Shown here: in pieces, positions 24,301-36,526 of the stretch | How the letters are laid out: each line of letters starts with the position of its first letter | How positions within the stretch are numbered: the stretch's first letter is position 1 | NCBI GenBank assembly: GCA_019671135.1 | Contig: JAHRHY010000011.1 | Span: forward strand, 372,001-436,000 | Length of the DNA stretch: 64,000 bases | Source of the DNA: Linnemannia hyalina | Lineage: Eukaryota > Mortierellomycota > Mortierellomycetes > Mortierellales > Mortierellaceae | Direction: 5' to 3' | Program-made: the position numbers and the translations under genes | The notes under the pieces: generated by a model | The model's database searches: none | What the model saw: the letters and a program-made list of their open reading frames with translations, nothing else | Told to the model about the DNA's origin: nothing

Positions 24301-27044
24301 TACTGGAACTGTTCTGAAAGCTCGAGATCGATATGGGTCTGCTCAAAAAAAAAAAGGACGCGTCAATAACTATAAATGCAAGAGTGCTCAGGGCAAAGGC
24401 AATTTGCTTCACAACAGATACAAAATGCATGTTAAAATCGACATACAGTTTGAGGGCTTCGCCTCCTTTAGAGACTGTAAACTTGCCCACAGGCGTGCTA
24501 TAGTTCCTCGCGCTCAAGAACTTCATCGTCAGGTCCTGGCTCCGCTTGCCTAGACGGATGTCATTCAACAACCGATCTCGTGCCGTTGTGTTGGTCAATG
24601 CCATAGCATTTGCCACCAGCTACGAATTTATTTTTTTCATGACAGCAAGAAAAGATATCAACGACTGCTGCCTTTGCTTATTGCGATTCAGCAAGATGTT
24701 TACCATGTTCATAGCGGATATTTATTGTACTTACATCTCTGTATGCCTCGGCGAAGACTTGAATGCAGGTGTACGCAAAAGTCTCGTGCCATGTCAGTTG
24801 TGGCGACCCCGACATTGGGTAACTTTAGAAAGCAGACAAAAACCAAGCAATACACAACATATAATTGTAAGTCTCTCAGCATTCCACGATAGGCATGCCA
24901 TCCCTTTTTTTTCTCATACTCAAACTACAAAATATTGCAAAAGTGACTTACTCCTTTGGGTTCAGGGCCTCCCAATTGGTCACGAACCTATCGTACTCCG
25001 GATCGCCAGGCATATTCCAAAGCGCATCGGCCATGATCAATCCATTAAAGTCAGAAGGATTGGAGAGTCGACTTAGTGAGTCTGTCAGATCGATCGCAGT
25101 CATCCACACATGGTCGCGATGAAACAATCCAATGTCTCTATTGTTTTTTTAACATTTTCAGAAATAAATGTTAGAGACGCCTCTTTGCTGCTTCTTGCAA
25201 AGTTGTAACTTTCAAGAAAGAAGAGACCGCTCATTGTTTACCTGATGGCATTCAAGAGAGGAATTTGTACTGCGCGGGGTGCTGCTAGGATATGGATCCG
25301 TGTATCCGAGTTCTTGACGTTCCAGATGACACTGCGGGCAGTTTCGAGGATATCCTTGCCTTGTGGTAACGGTATCGGAAACCTCGTCACCTCAACATCG
25401 CCTGCCGCAGCCGAAAATGCCTTTTCGCCTTCAAAAGCGCGTCAAAAGGAAATGAGAACCATGTTAATAAACAAGATCAGTCAGCGCTCATCTCAACATC
25501 ATGTTAACCCAGCAACTGTTTTTGCTTTACTAATGATTCCAGGGATGTCAGATGTATGTATGATGGACACCTTGGTCCACTTGTAGTGCTTGACCACCAG
25601 CGCTAGAGACTCGAAGTACTTTGTGACTCCAGGCACTGTACGAAACAAGTACACAAAGTTCGACAGCACCGTAGTGTCCATGTTATCTAAGATATCCCCA
25701 CGAGAATAGGAAGGAACAGATTAGCAATGGTAGGCGACAAAAGAACCGTCAATGATGCATTGAGTATTTTCCTCCTGAAATTCCATGTACCTCGGCGGGT
25801 AGTGTACATGAAAAGAGAGAACTTACATGAAGCGAAAGAGCATTGAGGGACTCCCACACTGGAAGTCATGATGGCCTCTGCTGTCGTGAGGTCTGAAGGG
25901 ACGTCTCCAATAACACCTCCGACCTAATGAAGGAGACATATGTTGAGGAAGGTTTGAGTCAATGTCCATTGCATAAGTAAATGGCCCAAAAAAAACATCA
26001 CAGAATCAAAAGACCTTACACCAAGGTTAAGTATCCGGGTGGTTGCGGAAATGGCGGCCGCTCCGCCTGACACGTTCGTTCCGGGTATAAGTTGTTGACT
26101 GTCCCGAACGACCAGGGACAAGTTCATTCCTACCCACAGTGTAAGTACAGCGTGTTAATAAACAGTCGATATTCACAGAGGGAAGACATTAGCGATGGGG
26201 ATGCCTTACCAGGTATAACGTTTTGGTCGTTCATGTCTCTCACGGCCATTCTCAGAACCTAAAGTCATTACAGCGGCAAAAAGGCAACATACAGCCGTTA
26301 GTCCAATTGTCGCCATGGCAGACAATGCAATAGAGTGTAATACAAGAAACGGGTGCTTGGACATACGCTCAAGTTAATCCTGGAGATAGGGGTCATGTAT
26401 GGAAACTGTGCGTTGGAGGCGAAAGGCAAGAGAACTCCAATCTTGATAGTATCGACCCCACCATACCAAGTTTGGTCAAACTCGTCCTGAGTGAGTCCTG
26501 GGATCTGATATGGCGGGTCGTAGGGGGAGTCGTCACCGGCGACGTGGTCCAGATCGACGAATGGGTTCTGAGGAGACATTGATTGGGTGACATTGGCTGG
26601 CGATTGGAGCGGTGCTGAAGGTAGTTTAGGAGGAGGTTTAATAGTATGTAAGGTAGGGTGGGATGGAGGGATGTTGTCCATGAGCGGCAGGTCCTCAAAG
26701 ATATCGTCCTCGCTACCGGCATCAACAACTGGGAGAACGGCGAATGATATCCATGCCAGGAGAAGTACCATTCGAATAACAGAGTGAAACCATGGGCGAC
26801 GATGACAGCGACGGTGATCTCGTTGTGGTTGCGACACTGGCGTCATGGGTTGCTGTTGTTGCTGAGTGGTACTACTGGTTTGCTCCAGCTCCTTATCCCC
26901 TTGCTCCTCCTCTTCCTCCTTGCTTTCGTCCAGTTGAATAAGATGCCTTGATGATGGTGACGAACGATTCTCGAAACAATGATCGTGTGGTTGCGACGCT
27001 GTCATGGCCTCATGTGGAGGTGTAAGCGCGCTCAATGATGGCAT
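18313..27044 (-). CDS. Class C (GABA-B-like) G-protein-coupled receptor with very long cytoplasmic tail
   Basis: Seventeen exons: 27044-26367, 26258-26210, 26129-26020, 25923-25827, 25686-25531, 25428-25242, 25137-24952, 24822-24735, 24619-24447, 24338-24199, 24073-23941, 23826-23568, 23504-23479, 23407-23195, 23092-21943, 21821-21696, 21576-18313; 2344 residues. A cytosolic-looking leader of about 90 residues precedes a hydrophobic signal/anchor (VLLLAWISFAVLPVVDA). A periplasmic-binding-like ligand domain follows (IKIGVLLPF near 205, to about 620), then seven transmembrane spans (about 630-890) with a Cys (ATCRMGLL) where class C receptors place the TM3 disulfide. The remaining roughly 1450 residues are Gly/Ser/Gln-rich tail. 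Two folded-looking tail islands, QRQRWYVMRF...KLFVMV (about 1225-1255) and VWRVQLPDQDTMDRWIEIG (about 1610), look like the two halves of a PH domain. Ligand unknown; GABA/glutamate-like small molecules are known for the family in animals. Confidence 0.88.
18974..19009 (+). repeat. (CCT)n trinucleotide repeat
   Basis: Twelve CCT units; on the coding (minus) strand they encode most of an uninterrupted polyglycine tract in the receptor tail. Confidence 0.9.
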
Positions 27045-28000
27045 TTGGTTGCTCAAACAACCAACTAGTTATTCGTAAAAGAAATGAAAGGTTTGTCGGA
27101 GTGTCGGTCAGCAATTGATTGCCCTTGCTTTTGCTTTGCGAGAAAGGATGGGCTCAGTCGGCTAGCGCCACCAATATATTTTTTTCTCTGTTTGAATGGT
27201 AAGTTCGTTGATATGAGGCCTGTGTGCATTGGCTGCACCCCCTATCGCTGCATTACCATTACTCGCAGGTGTGGGGCGAATACAGGCCAATGTTAAAATA
27301 TGACGGATGGGCCCTCAGGTGAATAAAGAAAAGTAAAAAGAAAAGCGCGATGGAGAGGTATGCTGTAGGAAGAGGTCGGGTGAATGGGAATAAGAATGTC
27401 AAATCAGGAGTGATGGGTTTGTGTGATGTGCGAATGGGTTTTTGAGAGATGTGTGAATGAGGGAAGGGGGAGGGTACGGTCGTGCTTTGTACAAGTAAAA
27501 GTATGCGGGAATAGCAGAGAGGCAGTAATGGGGCAGAGTTTAGAGAGGGTTCAAAGGGAATAAGAAAAAGGGGACAGAACGAACAGTAATCTGATGCAAA
27601 GAGTCGGCTGGTCTGCTCGCGGACCGTGTAGATTTCGTGCATCCATGCCGTCAAAAGAAGGGAAAGCCAAAACGGCAGTTGCAGTGAGTAAGCAACGACC
27701 AAACACATGCCAGAAGAGCATAGACCCACCCATCTACAGCCTCGCACCAGTAAGAGCGATCGTCATTCCGGAACAAGGCGAAACAAGCGTCGTTGAATTC
27801 TTCGCCAAGAGACACACCAAATCAACAATCTGCTCTCTGTCTGTTTCTCTCTTTGGGGCATTCTGGCATCAATAATATATATAATCCATTGTGCATACAC
27901 ACCAAGCAATTCGATAAATATGAACGCATGCCATAATAGTTGTATGATGATCTATGCTATTGTGTCCAACTCTATATATTTCCTCTCCCTCTTTCCTTTT
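27045..28000. other. Intergenic region upstream of the GPCR gene
   Basis: Promoter and 5' leader of the receptor plus the 3' end of the pyridoxal kinase gene, both on the minus strand. The open frames (for example on the minus strand at 27259-27747) have no start context, domain or splice partner that I can support. Confidence 0.55.
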
Positions 28001-29545
28001 CTACCTCCTCAGCTCAATGGCTTCGACATCAGTCTCGTCTGGCTGCTCAATATCCCTCTTGCTTTGGATCAATTGAAGCTCACATCTCTTGACCACCGCC
28101 GCTGACGATGCCAGAGACCTGTCCAACGATCGCCCAGTGGATCCCTTCTGAGCCTGATAGGTCCTCAACACGACCGCACGCATCGTACCTACAACCTTAA
28201 TGCATGCTTTCGACAGTGCCGTTTCCATCTTTGCTCCGTGATCTGATTTCTCCTGACCCTCCAGACTGGATCCAGCCTCTTGTTGAACAGCCTCGTCCAA
28301 TCTTGCGACCAGTAGGGCCGAAAACAAGTCTCCTGTTCCTGTAAAGTATCCGTCGTAGGTAGGGAATCCAATTGCAAACACCCTTGGGGTATCGTCCTTT
28401 GAGCGCCGGCTGCTACAAACACAGTACATGGACTCTTCTTCAGCCTCCTCCCTCTTGCTTGTTCCATTGCTTGTATCTCCATTCTGTCCGACCGCATGGT
28501 GGGCAGTAACATCGCTAGGGAAAAGAGAGACGGATGTGATGACAACGTTCTCCACTCCTGCGTCATGCAGGATATCAATGACTTCCATGCACGATTTCAC
28601 ATCCGTGATCTTTTTGTCTGCCAGGACCCTAATTACGGCAGGAGTGTTTTCACAGTAGTGAGCTCAATTGCTTCCAAGAAACGTTGTAGAGGGGGGAAAT
28701 GTCAGCTGAAGTCAGATGAGAACTTACTCAGCCTCGAATTGGTTTGGAGTAATGGCCTTGGCGAATTTCATAAGTTCCCTGTAGAGAGGGATCACATCCG
28801 ACTGGACATAGAGTTGACCGTTGTCACCCATGACCGGATCCAGCACTAGAAAATGTTCAATAGGACGTACGTAAGTAACGTAGCAGACGGAGCAATTGAT
28901 GACCAGTGTCTAGAAGTAGATCCACGCTACATACCCAAGAATGGGCTTCCATGATCCTCAAGCTTGGCAATGATGTCCGTCACAGCCGCCAGGTTCTGGG
29001 AACTTCCGATATATCCTATGATCGTCAAGAACAGGCGTATGTAACAAATCGTTAGCAGAAACGTCAATTGGTCCGAACAGAGAGGGTAGGTCAAAGGGCA
29101 ATTGCTTGTCACTTGGGGCTGGTGACCACGCGAGAGTAATCTGTCATGCAGTGTATTAATTACCCGTCAGAATATGAGTGTAATCGACCAGACCACTGGT
29201 CTGCAGCCCCTCAAAAAGTTTTGTGAGCTGTTCTCCTGTTGCCTTCTCTCCTGTCCAAGAAGGGTATCCTGTGAAAGAGAAAGGACGAAAAGGGAAAGAA
29301 GATACCTATGGTTAGCTACCGTCCTTGGTTTGTAACAATGGGTTTGCCATGCAATCATTCAGAAAAAAACGAGCTTGTTAAAAGGTCAAAGGGAATGCAA
29401 ACGAACCGGTGTGGTTGGAGAAGTTGACGGTGTTCATGACATCGACGTCGAAGCCGAGGAGCTGGAGAGGGAATGTTGCAGCCTTGTTCCCGCAGTAGCC
29501 GGAGACGATGTGCGACTGGATGCTCAAGACTCGTCGGCTGGTCAT
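28001..29545 (-). CDS. PDXK: Pyridoxal kinase
   Basis: Ribokinase-family enzyme (yeast BUD16) that phosphorylates pyridoxal, pyridoxine and pyridoxamine with ATP in vitamin B6 salvage; cytosolic. Exons: 29545-29407, 29268-29164, 29015-28935, 28845-28728, 28628-28001; 356 residues. Start block: [20 protein letters not shown], then [18 protein letters not shown]. Further family blocks: [35 protein letters not shown], and the anion-hole/catalytic motif [10 protein letters not shown] near residue 245. An insert of about 35 Ser/Glu/Lys-rich residues sits between the central sheet and GTGD, and a roughly 70-residue tail follows the fold. The first donor is GTTCGT, weaker than its neighbours. It diverges from UGGT and shares a 620-bp promoter with it. 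Confidence 0.95.
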
Positions 29546-29565
29546 TTGTAGAGAGATGATGTGAA

Positions 29566-29586
29566 GAAGGAAGGAAGGAAGGAAGA
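29566..29586 (+). repeat. (GGAA)n microsatellite
   Basis: Five units of GGAA/AAGG in the 5' leader of PDXK. Confidence 0.7.
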
Positions 29587-29768
29587 GATTTCGGTTTTGT
29601 GTCTAGGTCCCCGCAGCCAAAGGGATCACCTTTTTTTCTTGTTCAGACTTTAATAAGGAACTCCGTCGAATCGCAAGTCCTGCGATCCAGCGACATTGCC
29701 ACTGTCGAGCGAAGAAGAGAAGCCTCGCTCCCTCTTACGGTCACTGTAAACCTGCGCTATGGATAATA

Positions 29769-29819
29769 TGACGCCAGTTTGCGATCGATGTGACGCCAGT
29801 TTGCGGTCGACATGACGCT
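29769..29819 (+). promoter_or_regulatory. 22-bp-period direct repeats with TGACG cores
   Basis: TGACGCCAGTTTGCGATCGA at 29769-29788 and the same with one change at 29791-29810, 22 bp apart, then a third TGACGC at 29813. TGACG is the half-site of bZIP factors (CRE/UPRE-like). Lies between PDXK and UGGT and could serve either. Confidence 0.5.
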
Positions 29820-30165
29820 TTCTCGCGTGTTCAATGGCTGCTGTTCAGTAGGGGTTGGTGAGAGGAAGAAAAAGGAGGGAGCCTTTGATCGATTAATGAA
29901 GTCCTCGCACCAAGGGACAATCAAGACGTGCAAACTCTATGCGAAACGCGTCCAATTGATCGGTCGACAGTCACTCATAAACGAGGACGGCAGTTGAGCC
30001 AACAGTTTCTCTCCACGCACCCCTCCTCCTTCCTCGACCTTTCTTTTCCCTCCCTTCACCCCTCTTACCTCTCCTCATCCTCTCCTCTTCAACATCCCTC
30101 ATCCGTCGCCGACAAGCAGGACACCCTAGAAAGGAAGAAAGAAAAACCACACCCTCTTCTTCTCG

Positions 30166-33100
30166 ATGCGTGCCGCTGCATTCACCATGCGGACTTCCGT
30201 CCTGGCCTTGGCTTTCGTCGCCATGCAAGCAATGGCCGACTTTGCACCCTCACCCCCCATCCAGGTCTCCATCCATACCAACTGGGCAGCACCACCCTTG
30301 CTCCTCGAGATTTTGTAAGAACATCAATCAACGCCTTTCAAAAAGAATGCCAAGTGGTTGATGGATATCTGAAAACAGAGCTGACCCTTTACTTTTTTAC
30401 GACATTCTGACGTGTAGGGAGGCCGTGGCTGTGGAGAACAAAACTGCCTACTTTCCATTGATGCGTCAATTGACCGACAAGACCTTCTTGGACGGCATCA
30501 AGTCGCAAAAGGATCTCTACCAAAAAAGTTTAGACATCATTCAGACACAGGGGCACGTTCAACCCAACGCACTCTCGATCTTGAAGTGGTCTCTCGCCAT
30601 GCACACCTCTGCCCCCTGGATCCAGGCACACTACCACCTCTACAACTCGACCATTGCGCCTGATAGGATCTTGAAGTCCAACTTTAATGACAACTGTGGC
30701 GTTTGGGTCGACTGGTATGATCGTCAGATCTGTAATCTGTCCGAGCTGCAGACCATTGTTGACGGAGGATTGGGATCTTTTGCCAAACAGTAAGTGTTGT
30801 TGTGCCATGATCGTGAGAAGCATGTAAATTATTTTGCGCGTTTGGCTAACAACCTGGGTGAATCTATTTTTGGATGCAGATCAAAGTCCAAGCCGTCCAC
30901 TATGGACCTTGACCACGTCCAGTCATCGACTCAGGATCCTAGTTTGTTCACCATCTTGTACGCAGACGTCTACGACTCCGAGTTCACAAAGTTCAGGCAG
31001 TACCTGGACACCCTTGCTCGGGATCACGGACTTCAATACTCGATCCGCTATCGCCCCTCGACAAAGTCCGCGACGGAGAATCCTTTGACATTGTCGGGAT
31101 ACGGAGTCGAGCTTGCTTTAAAGAGTACTGACTACATTGTCATTGATGACCGTGATCTTGGCCACTCTGACGACTCCAGTTCGTCAGGACAGACTGTCTT
31201 TAAGGGCTCTTCAGGACAGGGACTCTTTGGTGACAAAGTTCCTACAGTGGAGCCCGTCAGAGAACAGGATCTCGGAGGTAATGCAACATTTGATATCGCT
31301 CTTACTGCGTGATTGAAGAGAGGCCACAATACCCATGACTTACCTTATTATGGTATTGTGAATAGACTTGGACGTGGCTACTGCTCAGTTCGTCCTTCAG
31401 TCGGAGGACCCATTGAGGACTCTTGTCGGGATCGCGCAGGATTTCCCCAAGTATCAGCGGGATATCTCCAAGATCTCTGTCAACGAAACCTTCAGAGAGG
31501 CGTTCCAGGCAAACGCTTTGTCGACCCGTGATGACCGTGCCAGAGTCTGGTTCAACAACCAGCTCGTTCCTCACCACAAGATGAACCCCTTCAAGTACGA
31601 GCGTTTCTTCATACAGGTGCTACGTTTTCAAATTGCTGCCGTCTCAAGTACTGATATTAACTTTTGATTTATTTTTTTGATCATTACACACCGTAGCTTG
31701 CTTCGCCTTATTCGCAGGGAACGTAACGCACTTTCCTCCCTTGCGACCATAGGCGTATCAAGCAAAAAGGCGATTGACTTATTGACAGACATTGGAAATG
31801 CCGAGGGCGGCAACGCTTCAGGATCAGACGAGCCTCAGGGTGTGTTTGACGTACGCGACAAGTCGGAGGAAAAGAACATTATCGTCTGGATCAACGACCT
31901 CGGATCGGATCAGCGCTACAAGGACTGGAACCCCAACTTGTTCTACATTATGCAGCCCACTTACGGCGGCCAGTTCCATCAGATCCGTCACAATGTCATC
32001 AACTCGCTGTTTGCGATGGATCTGAGCTCGTCAAAGACGATGGAGGTCTTGTCGTTTGAGCTTTTGAACTGGGTCCACAGGATGGTGCCCTTCCGTTTTG
32101 GTATTCTCCCTCTTGTCAGGAGCGAGGATGGCGAGGGTATGTATAGTTTCCATACAATTAAGGTGGCAGGGCTATTCTTGCTCTGACTGTGTGCTAATCT
32201 TAGTGTTGCTGCATATATTTCCTCATAGATGCAAGGATGGCGATGCTTTGGAGACACGTCGTGAGCCGTCATGGCATCAAAGGAGGACTGGAGTTCTTGA
32301 AGAAAGTAAGAACTATCGCCCTCACTGCTGTTGTAATCATATGCACAATCATAAGCTTCATGTCAATGATTAAACGTATCTGACATCCTTTTATCTCTTA
32401 GACCTTGCTTAACCAGGTTCAGTCAGGACAGGATCTTGCCACCGCGTCACAAAACTCATATGAGGCTGCTGTCAAGTTGCCCAAGCTGAAGAATACGGAA
32501 ATCCCCGAGTTATCTTACAGCGAGGTTATTGCTCCTGGATCTATCTATCGCGCTTGGGTGAAGACTGTTCGGGATATGAGCGACAACATTGGCATCACCG
32601 CACCCTCGCTTTTTGTCAACGGCAAATACTTTGCTTGGAACGAGGTATGTCTCCACGGTCCTCATGCAAACCATATTATGGAGGTTTCGAGTGCGGTCAT
32701 GGTACTAACACTCGACTACGGTGCAACCTGTTTTTTTAGGACCATGCCCAAAGTCTGATGACGGAAGCTCCTCAGCAATACAGCTTCTTGTCGAACCGTC
32801 TCAAACGTGGAGATCTTGCCTCGGATGCCAATGTCTACGATTATGTTTTGTCCCTCCCCAGTGTCCATGCGCGCCGCAACCCTTATATCTTTGTCAGCGA
32901 TGAGAACCCCTTGAAGATGGTCGATCTCGTCCAGGGTCAATCTCGTCCTTTTGTTGATACTCTCTCCTACATTTCCAGTGGTGACGATGCAGCTCAGACG
33001 ACTACCGTCCTTGTTGCCGCCGATTTCGACGTCAACGCAGGATTGGATACCGCCCTTTCGGCTTTGGGCGCTTTGGATTCTGATAAGGATACCGCACGGA

Positions 33101-36100
33101 TCGCTTTTATTCATAACGGAAAGTCTCCAGAGGACGCCACCTTGGGCAACTTTATCAGTCAGTCTTCTGTCGATGGAAAGACACTCCCTTTCGGATTCTG
33201 GAAGGATTTGTTGGAAGGTATTGAGAGTGGTGCGAACTTTGTTGACAGCTTCGCCAAGTCGGCAGGACTTCATCCAGAGGTCGCGATGATTGCTACTGAG
33301 GGTGGGAAGGGCCTGGAAGAGGAGAGTCACAAGGCCAGGATTGCATTCTTGAGAGACACTCTTCAGATTCAGGAAGGCGAAACCTTTTTCATTGTCAACG
33401 GAAGAGTAAGTTTTTTGAGCTTGTGGGTTTGTAATTTGTTCGCCCAGTACCATGGACGCGTTACATTTCTAACACATCCGCTTTCCATCTCTCGTCTTGT
33501 TAGGTTGTTGGTCCTATCAAGGACACTTTCTCGGCAAGCGACGTCAAGTTGTTGATCAACTACGAGAACGGCATCCGTGCGACCAAGGTCAAGGCATTGC
33601 TCGAGAAGGCTGATATCAAACCTACCGCCAGGTAAGTTTTTGCTTGACAGTTAGTGATATAGAGGAGAAGGATTTACTCTTGATGAGCATTTGACTAATT
33701 GAGGTACTCCTTCTCTATGATCTGAAAATAGTGTGGTAATGAAGATATCTTCGGTTGTCTTTGGCGCGACTCAGCAGCTGGACCAGAGTCTCTATGATAT
33801 CAACGACCCCGTCATCAGCAGAGACCGCACCTTTGAGAAACTCGATTCGGAGCAAGCGTAAGTTTTTGGCCCGTCCTCTCTCACTGTTCTGTTGTACGTG
33901 AAGCAAACCGCGCTATTTTGACGCGACTTGTATTTACTTATATCTATGTTTTGATACTGGAACAATAGTGGCTTTGTGGTGGACCCCACATTCCAGGCTG
34001 GAGACGACGAGACACTCTTCCATTTCACAGCAGTGCTCAACCCTGCCAGCGAGTTGACGCAGCGTTGGGCCCCTCTCTTGGAGACGCTTTCTCGGATGGA
34101 CAATGTCAAGGTCAAGGTCGTCCTCATGCCCGCCCTTCGCTTGACCCAGGCCCCCATCAAGAGATTCTACCGCTATGTCGTTGAACCCGAACTCACTTTT
34201 GACGTCCACGGGTAAGTGTTTCCTGCCATTGTACGACGAAACGAGATATGATATTTGGATCGTCAAGATATTCGCAGGATTCTAAAAATTGACGGTTTCT
34301 TTATTTGAAATAGTGCTATTGTTCCTCCTACTGCGTACTTTGGTGGCCTCCCTGAATCAACGTTGCTCACCCTGGGAGTGGACGTTAACCCAGCCTGGGT
34401 CGTGACCTCCAAAGTCTGTATCCACGATCTCGACAACCTCAAACTCTCCAGCCTCACCGGATCCTCCCGCATCACAGGTGTCCAAGCCGAATTCGAACTT
34501 CAACAAATCCTCATCGAGGGTTTCGCTCGCGACATGACACAAAAGACTCCACCTAAGGGCGCACAGTTCATCCTCGGCACCAAGGCCCAACCCCATGTCT
34601 CGGATACGCTTGTCATGGCCAACATGGGATACTTCCAACTCAAGGCCAACCCGGGTGTGTGGGAGATGGTTCTTCGACCGGGCAGGACACACCAGGTGTT
34701 CTCGATTGAGAGCATTGGAAGTGAAGGATGGGTGACGGGAGGTGTTAAGAATGATAAGCGGGATGTGGTGATTGCCAACTTTGAAGGGTTGGTGTTGTAC
34801 CCGAGGTTGGTACGTAACCCGGGTATGGAGCGGGCGGATATTCAGGATGAGCTTGTTCAGGAGGGTGGTGGCCTCTGGGACTCTATCAAATCCACGTAAG
34901 TTTTGCTCTGAAAAGAAGTAACTATGCCCCTCCCTCCTTCCACGAGACGACGGAGCATATTGATTGAACTTTGACTAACTTGTAAATGCATCTCAACCAC
35001 CTCTTCCTACATGCCAAGGGCGTCTAGTATCAAGGGATTCACTGGCCCTAGCGCTGCGGCCCCTACCAAGAAGAAGGCCGACATCAACATCTTCTCGGTC
35101 GCCTCAGGTCACTTGTACGAACGGTTCTTGTCCATCATGATGCTGAGTGTCATCAAGAACACCGATAGTCGCGTCAAATTCTGGTTCATCGAGAACTTCC
35201 TCTCGCCCTCTTTCAAGGTAAGTGTCATAAATGTGTCTCTCTGTATTGAGAATATTGGTATTTCAACGAACAAAAACTTTTTTCGTAGCTCGTGCTTTCT
35301 AACACAGTTTGTTATGGTTACAACTATTAGGACTTTATCCCTCATATGGCGGAGAAATATGACTTTGACTATGAGCTGGTCACCTACAGCTGGCCCCACT
35401 GGCTCCGTGCCCAGACCGAGAAGCAGAGGATTATTTGGGCGTACAAGATCTTGTTCTTGGATGTCTTGTTCCCCCTGGACCTCGACAAGGTCATCTTTGT
35501 CGACGCCGATCAGGTAATATCCTCTTGTAGTTTTTGCTCAAGGGAAGTTCTGCTTTTACAAAACTATTCTCTAACAAATTATTTTTTTTCTACTCCCTCT
35601 CCTTTTCGAAACATAGATTGTGCGCGCAGACATGAAGGAATTGGTAGACCTCGACCTCAAGGGCGCCCCCTACGGCTACACACCCATGTGTCAAGACCGC
35701 AAAGAAATGGAAGGCTTCCGGTTCTGGAACCAAGGTTACTGGAAAGACCACCTCCGTTCCAAACCCTACCACATTTCTGCCCTCTATGTCATCGACTTGG
35801 TCCGGTTCCGTCAAATGCAGGCGGGCGATCGGTTGAGGAACCATTATCAACAACTGTCGAGGGATCCGGGCTCGTTGGCGAATTTGGACCAGGATCTGCC
35901 GAATAATATGCAGAATGAGGTGCCGATCTTTTCGTTGCCCCAGGAGTGGCTTTGGTGCGAGACTTGGTGTGGGGATGAGGGGCTTGCTAAAGCCAAGACT
36001 ATTGATCTGGTAAAAAAAAATGAGCTACATTGCCCTTTTTTGTATGATGTTGTTTTGCTGGCGTAGCTGTATGATCCTAACTTTTTTTTTTTTCTCACCT

Positions 36101-36355
36101 TATAATCGTCGAATTTTATAGTGCAACAACCCGTTGACAAAGGAACCCAAATTGGATCGAGCAAGACGCCAGATCAAGGAATGGGAGAGTTTGGATAACG
36201 AGGCGACCGAGTTTGCCAAACAGGTCAATGCTGAGTTGAAGCAGGCGCGTCGTCAACAGGAGCAGGAGAAACAACAGCAGCAGCAGAAAGAGCAGAAGCA
36301 GGATAAAAATGAGGAGTCTCGCCAGGATCCTCATGCCAAGAAAGACGAGCTCTAG
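30166..36355 (+). CDS. UGGT1: UDP-glucose:glycoprotein glucosyltransferase
   Basis: Soluble ER-lumen folding sensor that re-adds glucose to the glycans of misfolded glycoproteins so that calnexin rebinds them. Exons: 30166-30314, 30418-30789, 30880-31277, 31366-31594, 31697-32136, 32229-32305, 32402-32644, 32740-33405, 33504-33631, 33732-33857, 33969-34211, 34314-34895, 35019-35217, 35331-35513, 35617-36009, 36122-36355; 1553 residues, the usual size. A signal peptide ([16 protein letters not shown]) starts it. Thioredoxin-like and beta-sandwich regions follow ([21 protein letters not shown]). From about 1240 comes the GT24 catalytic domain: [33 protein letters not shown], and VIFVDADQ carrying the DxD metal site near 1343. 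The end is KKDEL, an ER-retrieval signal. Between the catalytic domain and KDEL lies a charged, Gln-rich helix. The donor of exon 4 (AA|GTACGA) is chosen over a nearer-looking one because only it keeps the frame. Confidence 0.96.
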
Positions 36356-36526
36356 AGATACACCATACATGACTTGTAACCCCAACAACCCGAGGCAGTA
36401 AAATGACGAAGAAATGAAGTAGAGAATTTTTTTTATGCTGAATGAGAATGAGATTACTATGTTACACATGTGTTGGAGGAAGGAGTTGGAGTAGATTAAT
36501 GAAGAAGAGTCGTAAACTATGCGTGT

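Larger units (their letters stand above)
29546..30165. other. Divergent promoter region, PDXK / UGGT
   Basis: 620 bp between the two start codons. Holds a (GGAA)n run near the PDXK start, a 22-bp direct repeat at 29769-29819, and a long CT-rich tract (about 30010-30110) typical of a 5' leader in front of UGGT. Confidence 0.7.

Noticed and set aside
27042..27056. Receptor start four codons upstream of the ATG at 27044
   Set aside because: The upstream codon is TTG, not ATG; the first true ATG is at 27044.
31595..31697. UGGT exon 4 ending at CAG|GTGCTA (31616)
   Set aside because: It joins out of frame with the next exon and hits a stop; the donor AA|GTACGA at 31594 keeps the frame and gives a family-like [13 protein letters not shown].
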